From Montifringilla adamsi (Eukaryota > Chordata > Aves > Passeriformes > Passeridae): a stretch of 64,000 nt of DNA. Where the stretch lies: assembly GCA_017590115.1 (NCBI GenBank), contig JAGGNK010007004.1, positions 11,154,835 to 11,218,834 of the forward strand, written 5' to 3'. Below are positions 50,326-62,680 of this stretch, piece by piece. Within the stretch, counting starts at the first letter, position 1. Each line of letters starts with the position of its first letter. Below the pieces are notes generated by a model, which was given only the letters and a program-made list of their open reading frames with translations, had not been told where the DNA came from and made no database searches. The translations under genes were made by a program, and so were the position numbers.

Positions 50326-51447
50326 CACCACTGCTAGATTTGAGAGATCTTCAAATAGCAAGGCATCTTTCAAATACTCTAAATTATGCCTTTTGCCCCA
50401 TTTGCAGTCATCTAATGTTAGTGCTATTAAACTAATTACTGCAAATCACTCTAAACTTTGGTTTATTTGATTAAAGAGAAACCATTTCCCCAATTTGTAT
50501 ATTATGTGGCTGTGTTTGGCAACCTTTTTGACAGAGATGGGAGAGTCCTGTGCCCTCCCAGCAGAGTTTTCTGCAGTGAGATTAAGCCTGTGCTTCCTCA
50601 GCAGCAAATCACCCTGGCCCATCATGGCACTTGTCCTATTTCCCTGTTGGCACCTTCTGTGGTTCTGTTGGCCACGTGGCAGCTTTACAATATGGGTAGT
50701 TATTTTCTGCTCTAGAATAGATTATTTTGCACAGGAACAGCCAAGACAAGGACTTGGTAAGGTGCTGGAGCTGGAGCATCTGCTTAGCATAACAGGGGCA
50801 TTTATTCCCATTTAGCTTTCAAAACAGTATCACACACTGAAGGTTAAGCCTTTATTCAAATGCTTTACTGGCATAAAGAAGCTTGTCTAATAGTTCACAT
50901 CATTTTTGTAAGGACATTGATGGCAAAGATCAGTTAGCTAACATCACCCTAGACTCAGTGAGACAATTAGGGTTCATTATTTGCATCAATCATAAAAAAA
51001 ATAAAATGTAACAAGCTGTTATGACATTTGTTTGACAGCCTGTATTAATACATTCTTCTGGTTACTGTTTTTTACAGCCAGCTTGCTTAACAGCTGATAA
51101 CAAGCCTTGCCTTACATACAGTTGAAGATAATTCTCTTAAGTATTAACAACATCTGTACATTTGGACAAATACATGTATATATTTATCTACACAAATATA
51201 CACACATACACATGGTGTCTATACAGGGAAGACTCCATATATGAACAAGGAATCTGGAAAAATGTCTAACTAATGTTGAAGGATTTTTTTTTAAACAAAT
51301 GACAAGATAACCAGTGAAAAGAAGACTCAATCTAAATATTTTGCATGCAGTTGTAAATATGCTATAGGGTCAATAATCCTTCCTGTTGTTACTAAGAGAC
51401 TCCAGGTCTCTCATGACAGCAAGGCCACTGAGCTGTTGCTACTATAA

Positions 51448-51468
51448 AAAAACACCTTAGGTGTTTTT
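51448..51468. repeat. Short perfect inverted repeat in intron 1
   Basis: Ten-base arms AAAAACACCT and AGGTGTTTTT are separated by a single T. The flanks are partly self-complementary (ATAAAAA and TTTTTAT). Function unknown; possibly chance. Confidence 0.8.
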
Positions 51469-53505
51469 ATGAGATGGAGGAGGTGTGAAGAGGTCTGTGA
51501 GAGCCAGACAACTTTTTGGTTTTTTTATAACTAAGTCTCTACATTTCTTATTCATAAGCAAGGGAGTGCTAGCTGTCCTGGGTTCAATTTTCCAGGCCAG
51601 TCCAATTTTACCAGACCAAGAGTCTTACTTGTGCATTCCTGCTGTGCTCCTACTGGAGTCTTTGTGGAGGCAACAGATGAAACCCAGAGAGTTTGTGAAA
51701 AAGTGAGATTTTGGCATGACTTGACCTTTCCCTCTGAAGTATGGGTTGATGCAGTTACATTTTGACAAGACATCAGTCTGTGTGATTCAAGAATACACAA
51801 AGAGTTTGGAGGTTTTTTTTCTTTTTTTATCCCATTTCTCCTGCAAGCCACTTCAGGGCAGCAACATCCATCACTTTCCCTTATTTCTACCAGCACTGAA
51901 TGACAAACCACAACAAATGGCCGTAACACACACCCAGCCAGAGCTTCAGCTGCAAATACAATGCAGCAGGGGGAACCCCCAGGCCAGAATCTCATTTTCA
52001 GCACAGGGCAGAGAGGAACAAGGGGCAGCACGGGGCCACCCTGTTCCTAAAGGAGCACAGTTCACTCCAAGACACCTGCAGATGTGCACAATGACAGGGA
52101 CCCTCTGCAAGAGACATTCTTTATACAAATTAATCATTTCTGGCTGTATATCAGCTGAAGCATCAGCTGAAGCAGAGTCCACTGCTCGCCCTCTAATGCC
52201 AAAGTGTAATCTGGGAACTTGATTTCTGAAGAAAGCAGATGCAGGCAGGTGAGGACAAGTGCTCAGGATATCAGGTGATATGAATTCATGCACCAAAAGA
52301 GGAGAAATTCTCATTTCGTTGGCCAAGTTGTGAGAACCAATCACTAAACTCATGACATCTGGCAATAGTCTTGAAAAATCGATCATCAGTCTCCATGGAT
52401 CATATCTGATCACTTCCCATCCTGCAAAACAGGTCTGTTGGCAGGAGAGGCAGAACCCTATAGGTAAGGGATCTTCCTACCCCCATCAGGTTCCCTATCC
52501 CAAAGGTGGGGTGAGTCCTTCATACCCCTTCTTAGGGTGAACATCAAGTCAATGAGGCTTGCAAGCTGTGAGTTACCTGAGGTAAATTATTGAGAACAGC
52601 TCTGTAAAAGCATTAGCCTCGCAGCTTGGCTGTTCCCCTGTGTGTTCTTTAAATAAATAAAAAACAGAAGAACAAAATACAAAAATAATACCGTGCTATT
52701 CAGGTGACTCTTCCACTAAACAGCAAAATCAGACTGCAAGTGTGTTTTAAATACCATCTTTGGTGGTCCATAAACACTAAATGTGAGTGTGTGCAGGTGC
52801 TATATTCACACCAGCACTTTTTGCTGCTGAAGCTCTTTGTCATAAGAAATTAGGCCACATGGCAATGAAGGAAACATTCTTTCGTCCTGAAACAATCCCA
52901 GCAGAATGATGTTGAAACGTTAGCAGTGGTTAAATTTATTGTATGTCAAACGGGTGAGCAAATCTGAGTCTTCAAACAGCTCTAATCCAAGTCACAAGAA
53001 ATCTGTAAAGCTGCCCAGCTCACACAGCCATGGGGGGAAAAAGGCAGCCTACTATGGAATGCCAAATTTGCTTCACTGCCAGGGAACTGTGGAGCAACTT
53101 CTGCGCGAGGGAGCCAAGAAGGGGATAAGTAAATAAAAAATTACTTCTCTCCTCTTAATCTTTAATACCCTAACAGAGAGAGTCAGTCTTGTTTACTGGC
53201 AGCAGCATGCAGCAATTATACACAGTAGATGGGTCAGCAAACAAAGGAAGTAAAACAGAGATATGAATCTCAAAATTAAGGAAGAAGTGATCTTTCTCCA
53301 ACATAATGTTCATAAACAGAAATTCTGGCAAGCAAAAGCTGTACTACACTGGAGGGAGGAGAGGCTGTCCATGTATTTCCATACTTACACTGCCCCACAA
53401 ATGGGGAAAATCATATCATGTAGCCATTTCTGTATGAAGATCATAACCTCTGCCTGAGCTACAGCACAACTTGTAAGACACATCTTGTGGCCCTGGTAGA
53501 GCACA

Positions 53506-53535
53506 CAGCAGGGAGAGGAGATGCTCTCCCTGCTG
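53506..53535. repeat. 12-bp stem, 6-nt loop inverted repeat in intron 1
   Basis: Arms CAGCAGGGAGAG (53506-53517) and CTCTCCCTGCTG (53524-53535) are perfectly complementary around GAGATG. The stem is G+C-rich and would fold stably in either transcript. It is too short for a typical microRNA precursor. Confidence 0.8.
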
Positions 53536-56500
53536 CATGAACAGGCTGCTCCTCAAAACAGAGACGTGCTTGCAAACAGCACCCTAAAGATTTGGGGCTG
53601 AACACAGCAAGTGATAACACTGCTAGGAATAGAGACCCTTGAAAGAGGAGATACAAGCATCTCAGACATGGAGGCTCCTCAGAGGAGCCACCCACTAAAC
53701 ACTTGGAGAAGAGTTTTTACTGCTTTAATATCTCTGCTGGAAGAGTCCCTGGAAGCAAAGCAAAGCTAAACCTCCTGCAAAATGGCAAATGGCAGTTCAA
53801 ATGCAAAGGCCCTCAGAAGACCCAGGGAAAGGAGGAGAAGACCACATTCACCGAAGTGCAATCTCTCAATGCAAGGTGACAATGACAGCTATCTTCTAAT
53901 AGAGCTGACCAGCATCATCCCTGCCACCACCAAAACAAAAAACTGAGTACAGAAATCTCAGCATTGATCACATGTCCCACCAGGGCAGACAGGTTGCACT
54001 GAAACATGTATTCAAGCCAAGACTCAGCACTGTTTTTGTGCCCAAGTGTTGCAGCATGTGTGGCTCAGCATGTCACATCCAAGGCAGAGCACTGTCCAAA
54101 ATACAAGCCCATGCAGGAGGTACACCAAAATAAGAAATCCCTTGATTTTGTTAAGGCTAATGAATGTTTTCCAGGAACAGTGGAATAGTAGCTTGCTTTG
54201 ACACGTGCAGCAGTTTTTCTACCATTCCCCCACCATCCACTCTTGGAAAAGGAATTACACAGCTTCACTGTCAGAGAGACTTCCACAGGCAGCAGCCTTC
54301 TGTTGAAGGGTCACAGAATGGAGGCTGTACAACAGCTCTCCAGAAGAAAACAAATCATTCTTAAACCTCCATCAGTACCATCAGATGTCCTCCAGAGAAG
54401 TTATCAGGGACACATCAATTCCAGGCAAGCAATTCCCCACAGAGAGGGCCTGGAAATCAAGTGGGATTCTGTGGATTCATCCTCACAGACTCAGAATCAG
54501 AGGGGTCTATGCTGCCAGAGCACAGGCTCACAGACAAATTCCATATATACCCAGTTACGGTATATAATCACCAGCACCCCCACCCCAGCTCTAATATAGT
54601 TCTTTTCATCCATTTGTACACATAAAGATTCATTCAACTTTTTTTAAGACCTCTTATGATTTAATAATATTGTATACCATAATTGGAGAGTTTCTCTTTT
54701 TATAGACTTTATTATCCCTGGGCAGCTCTTGTTTAGTTTAATCTGTTTTATTATTTTCAAAAGACTAACAATGAAACACAACATGTTATGAAATAGAAAT
54801 GCACAGGATAATAATGGTAATTTGTTATAGGAAGTAACACTTAATGGAAAGTCTCACAGCATCCCATACCTCATAAAACCCCCATGGTTTTTATAAGGAA
54901 GGCTCACATGCAGATTTATATAAATTAATTTAATACAAAAGGATGGATTAAGTTTCCTGTGATGATCTTTTCCTGTTCAAATTGTGTGTTAAATATGACA
55001 AACTTTATGCAAAGTAATACCCGCTTTCAGTGCATGGTGGAATCTCCTTATAAACTCCACAGATGCATGTACTTTGTGCCAGGAAAATGAGCATTTGCAC
55101 TCCAAAAGAGGTGCAACTGTATCAGTGGCAATAATGGTTAAGGCTGTATGTGGAAACAGCTCAAAGACTAATGAAAAACCTGTAGCAGTAAACAGAAAAT
55201 AAGCCCCTTTGCACTGGTGTTCCTGCAATGGCCAGTTTCCACCACAAAGTACAAAAGCACTTGGTGCTGATTTGTGCTGATAATCTTTCCACAGTACAGT
55301 ACAACGCCTGAAAATTAAATGGACAATAAGGCTTAACTGGCTTGGTCCTTGATTTGCTATAATGGCGATGGGTGACAAGACAGAGGCTGGATCAATTCCC
55401 AAGCTCCAGCCATTGCCTCAGAACACAGAAGTCATCACTTACAAGAGCACTAGTTAAGTGCAGGCAGTCAGAGCAGGTTACTGCTTTCCAGCAGGGGTAG
55501 GGAAATAAAAAAGAAATCACAACTAGACTGGGAAGAAGCAGCACCTTGAAGGCAGCATATGTGTCAGGGCAGAATTTTCTGGTAAAACCACAGCAGGTGT
55601 GGTTTGATGATCATTCCTGTGTTGCAAATAACAAGAGTACCATTCACAAGGCTTTAGGTTTGCCTCCACAAGGGGCCTTGGTAAACTAGAGAAGAAAAAA
55701 ATCCAGATGATGGCAAGCAACAAAATTATAAATCAGGTGTCATTTTATCAAGATAGTGAACAAAATGCAGTTTGTCTTAAAAAATATTCTTAAGTGGCAC
55801 CTCAGCAAGAATTGAGGAAATGAACATCTCATGAAGCTCTTCAGCAGCCATCCATCAAAGTCCAGAGGGAAAAAGGGATGAGATGTGATCGAAAACCAAG
55901 CTAGGACAGTCACTTATCAAGAAGAGAAAGCAATAGAAACCAAAATCTAATACAAAGTTAGTAGTCTAAAAGACAGTATTTCAAACTGAATGTAACAGTT
56001 CTTCACCAAATATGAAGTAAGTTTGAAATAAGCTGAAGACCATGAAGGAAATGCCATTCTAACTTACAAAGAAGCAAAGAAAAAAGGTAAAAAAATGTAT
56101 AGTGAGTGAAAAGAGAATACCCTTTTTTCTTTTCCCTTTCTTTCTTTAAGACTGTAAGACAATAAAGAGAAAGCCCAGGAAAGCAGTCAGAAAGAGAGCG
56201 AGGAAATGCAGAGAAATGCCTTTAGCTAACCAGCAGCAGGCAGAGTACTTTATTTTCATGGACTCTAAAGAGTATTGACAAGGATGCTCCTGTGGGCAAG
56301 AAGGCTGGTCGAAAGCTGAGACTTTTAGGTAAAAGATGGCCAAAGAAAATTAATGGTGACACTGGTGCAAGAGGAACAGAATGCCCAATGAGAGAAAATC
56401 TCCAGGAATTGGTAGGTGTTACACAGAGACAAGACACCACTGAAGCAAGCAGCAAAGATAAGCATGACTGCATCCACCTCAGCCAAGTCATTCAGGAGAA

Positions 56501-59500
56501 TTAGAGAACTCCTTCTCTCATAAAAGGCTTTAAATTCAAGAGACAGGCAAATTTTATTCAGGGCTGATAAAATGTGAAGGCAGACTCCTACATGCTTTGT
56601 ACACAGCTCTCCCACTGGGCAAATCCTCGCACCTCTGGGCTTGGCTGCAAGCAGCATGACAGCATGGACCCCAGCCAGGTCTGCACCCACCAGCCCTGGG
56701 CAGGGAGCCTCCCCTCAGCCTCCACAGGAGTCCTGTCCTCCTTCCACGGAGTGCAAGCAACCCCAGAGAAACACAGCCCAAACTTATGACCACAAACATC
56801 AGACACCTGCTACAAAAATTACATTTGTGAAGGAGACTTTTTGTGCACCTGAAACTGGGGGGAAAAACCTAAGCTTTGAGGCACCAAGCTTTGGAAGACA
56901 CCGAAAATCACAGCAAGGCATTCTGCTCTGGGTCAAAAGAAATGCTTTTGTGCTTAGAGATGTGTCAGTATATTCCAGCTATAACACAACCAGTCTTACA
57001 AAAGCATCTGCTTTTCTTCACCAAGTCCACCTCATCCAGTGTGGCTACACCAGTACTACATCAATTTCATGGCAGGTATCACAGTAGCAGTGTGGAGAGT
57101 GACTGCCACAGCAGAAGCAGAAATAGTAGACTAAGCTGTACAAAAGAAATACTGACACAATCTTAAACATTGTGATGTTCAGAGTGAAGAAAATACTTGA
57201 GCACTGTGTATTTAACCTGACACATTATAGCTCCACTATATTACCCTGCACCGTCAAGCTGTAATATAGCATTAAATCAATAACAAAGAAAATGTAAGGT
57301 CTTTTTTCCTTCCCCAGGTTGTTTTGGTTCTCTTAAGCTCCCTGTCCTTGAAACTTATGCCACTGATACAGCTGAAAAAACACAAGGATCAGCTGTAAAC
57401 AACCAGATAGATCAGAAGGCTGACAGTGAGTTATAGAATCAGTTCTCTCTTCGGCTATGTATTTACCTCTAACCCAAGCTCACATTCACTTAAGGCTTTG
57501 ATCCAAAGCCACTGGAGCCTCACATGAGGTTCTCAATGACAACCCAGAATACTGAGCCACTGCTGAAGGGCCCTGTTTACTCCCCAGGCAGGTACACACC
57601 CAAGCCATCACTGGCTAGCAGCCTTGGTGGGCAGACGTGGAAGGTTAACCATTCTGCAGTCAGAGCACAGCCCAGACTTTTTAATTTATTTTTTACCTCC
57701 TTTTTTTTTTTCCCCAGATAGAGTACTAGTAGGATGGCTCTCTGCACAAATTTTCTTGTGTCTTTTCTTGTCTTTTCAAATTCCCCCTCCAGCTCCTCTG
57801 CTCCTAGGCCACCAGCAGCAGTTGGAGTGGACACTCTGACACCCTCCCCACAGAGCCAAGCACATTCCCAGTGAACAGTCACTCCCACCTCCTTTGAGGA
57901 AAACCAGGTATCTGCTGTGCTTCCCTGCCATGCCATCCTCCCAAGTCTTTGTCACAGCCATGTGTCCTAGGCATGTCACCACGTTTTTCTTCTGTCCCTG
58001 GGGAGCTGTTCCTTGAGACATCCCTCACCGGCATCTGCCTTGGCAGCATCAACGAGGCTGAGCACACGGGCCTTCACTTCTCAGCCACCTGCAAACCAGG
58101 AGGCTCATATCTGATTACATGTCTTTACATCCTGGCACACAGGGGATTTGAAAGGCTTCATTCTCACCATTTTCTATCACTGTGTACCTTCACTGTGCTG
58201 CTGACTACACCAAACCTTCATCACCTGTGTTTCTGGGTTGGAGCATCTATCTAAATGGGAATTTGGCAGACAGCAAGAGAACGAGGAAGAGAGACAGCTT
58301 GAGGATTGCACCTTCTGCTTCAGCAGCTGAGAAACATTTCTGCAAAACCACTGGAAACAAGGAGTAACTGAAGTGCTACTGAGGGAATAAATGATTCAGT
58401 GAACTTCTGTTAGTGGAGGCAAGGTGCAAGACAGAAAGCACCCAGTTTAAATATAAAATCCTGATTGAATTACAGAACTGGCAGTTCTCTTTTTTCACCT
58501 TTTTTTCTACCTTTCATCTTAATATTTTATAGGGAAAACTACCAGAAAATAGTACATTCTGAGTCCAAAAGTTGCCTTCTTTAGAAAGGAGTATATTGAA
58601 TCACTTCTTAGAGAAGAAAACACCTGCAGGTAAGTAAGTCAAAGTGATAGCAGCTGGAGAAGAGAGCATGGACTAAGTTTTTCTGAAGGACTAAGCAAAA
58701 CCACTGCCTACCATCTCAGCTCCTGTGCAGATGAGGAGCTGTGCTAGACCAGTCACCTAACAGTTAACCATGTGTAACAGGAATGCTTCTGAACCAACTC
58801 ATTCAGCATTCCTTTATTTTACAGAAGTCAAGAGAAAAGGTAGAAGTTCAAAGACACAAAACAAACATTATTTAATTCAACAGTCCATACGGATGCTTTT
58901 TTTCCCCTTCTGATGATAACCCACACAAAACAGTGCAGTAATTCTGTGAATATTTTAAGTTTTGCTTAATGGTTCCAGTGGGCGACTCTTTTTTTTCCTC
59001 TGATCATTCATACTGTCAGATCCAGTGTGAATAATGTCAAATACTTGAGCTTTTTTCAGTGTTTGGCTCCAGAGCATTAGTCTACGGGAATGAGGACTGT
59101 CACTTACGATTTCCAATTCATCAGGGACACTGAACTACTGTTACACAATTTCAGCAATGTCTGCTTCAGATTTTTCTGACAGATGGGTGATAAATTTGAT
59201 CATTTCAGGAATATGTAGCTTATATGTAGGATATGTTCAGCCTAATGAGAAGTCCACAGGGCATTTTGAGTCCTGCCTCTTACTTTCACAGCCACAAAAG
59301 GCAGAAAAGAGACCGAGACAAAGTTTCGGTAGATTGATGAATCTGCAGATATAAATTTCAGCCCACCCTTCACATCTGTTCTGTACAGGCAGTTTGGAGA
59401 TCTCCCAGATTCTTTAATCTTAATACAGCAAGATGCAAAACAAGCCTTTACAGATGAAAGTTTCATGCAAGAGAAGCAGAGCCACTAGGCTGATATAAAG

Positions 59501-61639
59501 ATTCATGCTGCTACTGAAATGCCTTGGATTTGACCAACGTAGCACAACAAGAAGATAAATTAAATAAAACAAGCACATCTACAAGCAATAAAGATAACAG
59601 AATACTTTGGTCCTCTCTTCCCTCCTTCCTGCATGCATCACACAATCTTCTCAAGTATCTTAAGTGGGTGGAGTAAATTCTAACAACAGTATTAGCAACA
59701 TTCATTTCCATTCTGTTACCTATCAGCTTCTGCTGAGCTTTTTACAAGAATCAGGGTAAATCCTTTTTTCCTTCTGCAGAAGACAGAGAGCAAGCAGCAA
59801 CCTCCTGCTGGGCAAGGCAGGGGCGGATGCCTCAAGCAGGCAGAGCACGGCTCAGCCACAGATTCAGCGCTGCTTGGCAAAAGCTGCTCGAGGCTTCTTT
59901 GGAAGCGCTGGGTTTCACTGAGGATTCACTCCACCCCGTTCTCAACATCTTCCTCTGACACCCTACTGGTAGAAATTAAATGGGAAGAACGTAGAAACTG
60001 GAAGGCTGGAAGGGTAATTGGGACGCTGTGGATGTAATCTCCCTCTGCAGCCAGGGAAGATAAATGATTCCTTCCCTATTCCAAATGCAATGCCAAGTGG
60101 TGAACAAATGACTCTGCCTTTGACCCAATGTCTTGGCTGTATGGTTATTATAAGCATAGAGGATTAGATCTTGTTCACAAAATTAGTGTCACTTCCCTTC
60201 CAGAAAGGACTAGGCAGAGACAGCACTTCATCCTTTTTTGACACACACCCCTTTAAACAGCAAAGGCAAAACCAGTCCAAATACATACAAATGGGAACTA
60301 GAACATTTAGTTTCCATTTTGTTATTAAAGTTTAAGTTCCTTTTTCTCATTAGCATCACAATCTCAATCCTGCAACCTGATCTAGGAGGCCAAGTCCAGC
60401 ACTCCAACGCTAATATTGCATGCAATGAAGTCAGTGGTGATACACACACGTTCACTCTTCCCTCCAATTACCCCCAGAATGTATTGCTGGAGGAATGGAT
60501 TAACTACACGGATGTCCAAACTACAAGAGTTTGGTTGGACACACGATGAAGAGAGAAGGCACTCTGTGCACAAAGCCAGCTCTGCCTGCAACTACCTACT
60601 CCCACCTCGCTCTTTACAGAAATGTGCTGAGACGCCCTTCAAGAAGGTTCAAAACCTGTTTTTAAAAATCCAGTTTACAAGGTTCAGTGCTATTCAGCTT
60701 TCCTTTATGAGGAGCATGCCAGACTGTGCCCAGACAGCCAATACTGATGGCTCTTGGCTCCAAGTCCACCTTTACAACCAAAGAGCAGCAAGTGCTCTGT
60801 GGGAGTGCCAAAGAGATGTTCCATTTCCCAAAACTGCTCCCGCTTCACAGAAACACTCAATTTCCACATATTCATGAAATTCTATTTATATATCCAGTGT
60901 GCTAATGAGTTACTCAATCAGAAGAGTGCACCAGGAACCGGTAACACATCCCCCTGGCAGACTTGCCAATGCCCATACCCTCCACTCCCAACACCTGCCG
61001 TAGTTTGTAATGAGCATCTATTGATCACTAGACTTCACTCAGCCACACCACCAGCTCTTCAGCACAGCTCTCTGCAAACACATGTATCATTTCTAAATGC
61101 TAAAATGTGCTAAATATTCATCATCGTTAATGTTCCATCAGAATAAATTAAATAGAGAACAAGCTAACGGAAAGAATGACAAACTGTATGGATTGTAACT
61201 GAGCTGATTTGGCACAAATTTTTCTCCTGGGGGAGAGAGGCCAGCGAAGGTTTTCTTTCTAGGATTAGCGAAAATAGCTGTCACTTTACTGCTGCTCAAC
61301 TTCCCTTTATTCCTGTAAAACCGAAACTCCTCCTCAACAACTTAGCCCGGTACACGGGGAAGGAACATCTGAAGCAGGGAGGCTGCAACTCCGTGACTGA
61401 CAAGGGAGGCTGGCAGCTGCCAGGAGGGATGTACGGAACGGCGCGGTACCCACGGGGCTGACCCCTCCACTTAGCGCTAAGAACAAAGGGAGAGATAACT
61501 ACGGGTCTGTTTCAAAACACAACGCGGGAAGTTTCTGGCATGATCACTCAACTGCGGAGAAAAGGTACTCGAGATAAAGCACAGGAGGAACTTACGAGGA
61601 ATTCTTGTGAGCACCTTCCCCAGCCAAAAGCGATTTCTG

Positions 61640-62680
61640 AAACGCTCCGTTTTCCCTTTCATCCCTCCCGCAGCCCGGGGAAGAGGCGCCACCTGCTCCC
61701 AAGCGGCCGGGAAAGAGAGGCACTTGCCGGGAGAGCGGCGGACTCCTCCGGAGCGTCGCCTCATCGCTCCCCTTCTCCGGCAAACTTGCCCCCGGCCGGG
61801 CCGCGGGACCGCGCCGGCGGCAGAGTCCCCGCCTGTCCCCCGTCCCGCAGAGCTCCGGGCAGAAATGCTGAATCACGAAGCCGAGGGCGCGGGACCGGGG
61901 GGCTCTCCCTGACCCCCACCCGGGGCCGGCCACCCGGACACGGAGCCGGGAGAGGGTCTGTGCGGAGGAAGAGCCCCCCGCCCGCCCCGCCGACACTCAC
62001 TTGAAGGTGAGGACGCAGAGGGGGCGGTAGGACTTGTGGCTGGTGTTCTCGGCCATGCGCTTGCCCCAGAAGTCGTTGGCGAAGGCGGCGGACACGGGGG
62101 CGGCCGCCCGCACGTCGGGGTTGTTCACGATGGCCCAGACGTCGTCGTGCACGAACTCGCCCCGCAGGGAGTTGCCGTAGCAGAGGGCGCACAGCCCCGC
62201 CAGCACAGCCACCGCCGCCGCCCCGCCGCGCCGCGGCGCGGAGAGGCAGCGGCGCCCGCATGGTGCGGGGCGGGCAGCGGGAGCGCCGCCGGCCACTCGC
62301 GCTCTGCCGAGGCGCAGCCCGCCCGGCTGCAAATAAACAGCGGCCGCCTCCCCGCGCCATCCCTTCTCCTCCTCTTCCTCCTCCCCCCCTCACCCCCCGC
62401 GCCCCCTCCCGGACGCATGCTCCTTGCCGCGCTGTCGCACCGCCGCCACCTCCTGAGCCCGTCGGCGTGGTGGGCTCTGCCCGCGGTGGGCTCCGCCGCA
62501 CAGGCCGTGCCGCCCGCGGGCTGGGAGCGCGGTCCCGCTGCGGCGGTCGGGTCGCCGCTGTCCCTGCTCTCTCAGGAGATGGGTGCAGGGCTGTCCTGCC
62601 GCCTGGGGCCAGCGCCTCCTTCTTCGACCCCCGCGGGCAGCCCCCTCCGCAGCTCCCCTGTGGACGGTGCTCACCTGGCC
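61640..62680 (-). promoter_or_regulatory. CpG-island promoter region of TMTC1
   Basis: The base composition changes sharply here to very high G+C with frequent CpG, unlike anything else in the window apart from exon 5. It surrounds exon 1 and its 5' untranslated sequence. No TATA box is evident, which is usual for a housekeeping-type CpG-island promoter. The transcription start cannot be fixed from sequence. It should lie to the right of 62261 on the plus strand, roughly 62.3-62.6 kb. The limits given are visual estimates. Confidence 0.75.
62001..62261 (-). CDS. TMTC1: TMTC1 coding exon 1 (N-terminus, frame problem at start)
   Basis: This is the first coding exon of TMTC1, an ER multipass O-mannosyltransferase that modifies cadherin-type proteins. 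Seen: the minus strand encodes a hydrophobic segment (AVLAGLCALCYG), then GEFVHDDVWAIVNNPDVR, NDFWGK and AENTSHKSYRPLCVLTF. These match my memory of human TMTC1 almost residue for residue. The HDD acidic motif lies in the first lumenal loop, where GT-C fold enzymes carry catalytic acidic residues. The exon ends after TTC AA at a strong donor (GTGAGTG), in phase 2. Oddity: the conserved frame is open up to a TGA at 62390-62392 but contains no ATG upstream of the first transmembrane segment. The ATG at 62259-62261 has a favourable A at -3 but lies one base out of frame. The upper coordinate given here is that ATG. A one-base assembly error or a non-AUG start would explain it. Gene identity is near certain; the start is not. 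Confidence 0.93.

Larger units (their letters stand above)
50291..62000 (-). other. TMTC1 intron 1
   Basis: An 11.7-kb intron running from the exon 1 donor (GTGAGTG) to the exon 2 acceptor. It is mostly AT-rich unique-looking sequence. Two compact hairpins (51448-51468 and 53506-53535) and the A23 run at 50303-50325 are noted separately. The part next to exon 1 belongs to the CpG island. No extra exon, LTR or convincing CR1 fragment was recognised. Short open frames inside it (for example near 55.0-55.4 kb and 56.3-57.1 kb) lack coding features. Confidence 0.85.

Noticed and set aside
50291..50373. Extension of exon 2 reading frame to the right as poly-Phe
   Set aside because: It is intronic polypyrimidine sequence before a clear acceptor; the protein frame continues from exon 1 by splicing.
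51448..51468. Hairpin plus T-run read as an intrinsic terminator
   Set aside because: Such terminators are bacterial; the setting is a bird intron.
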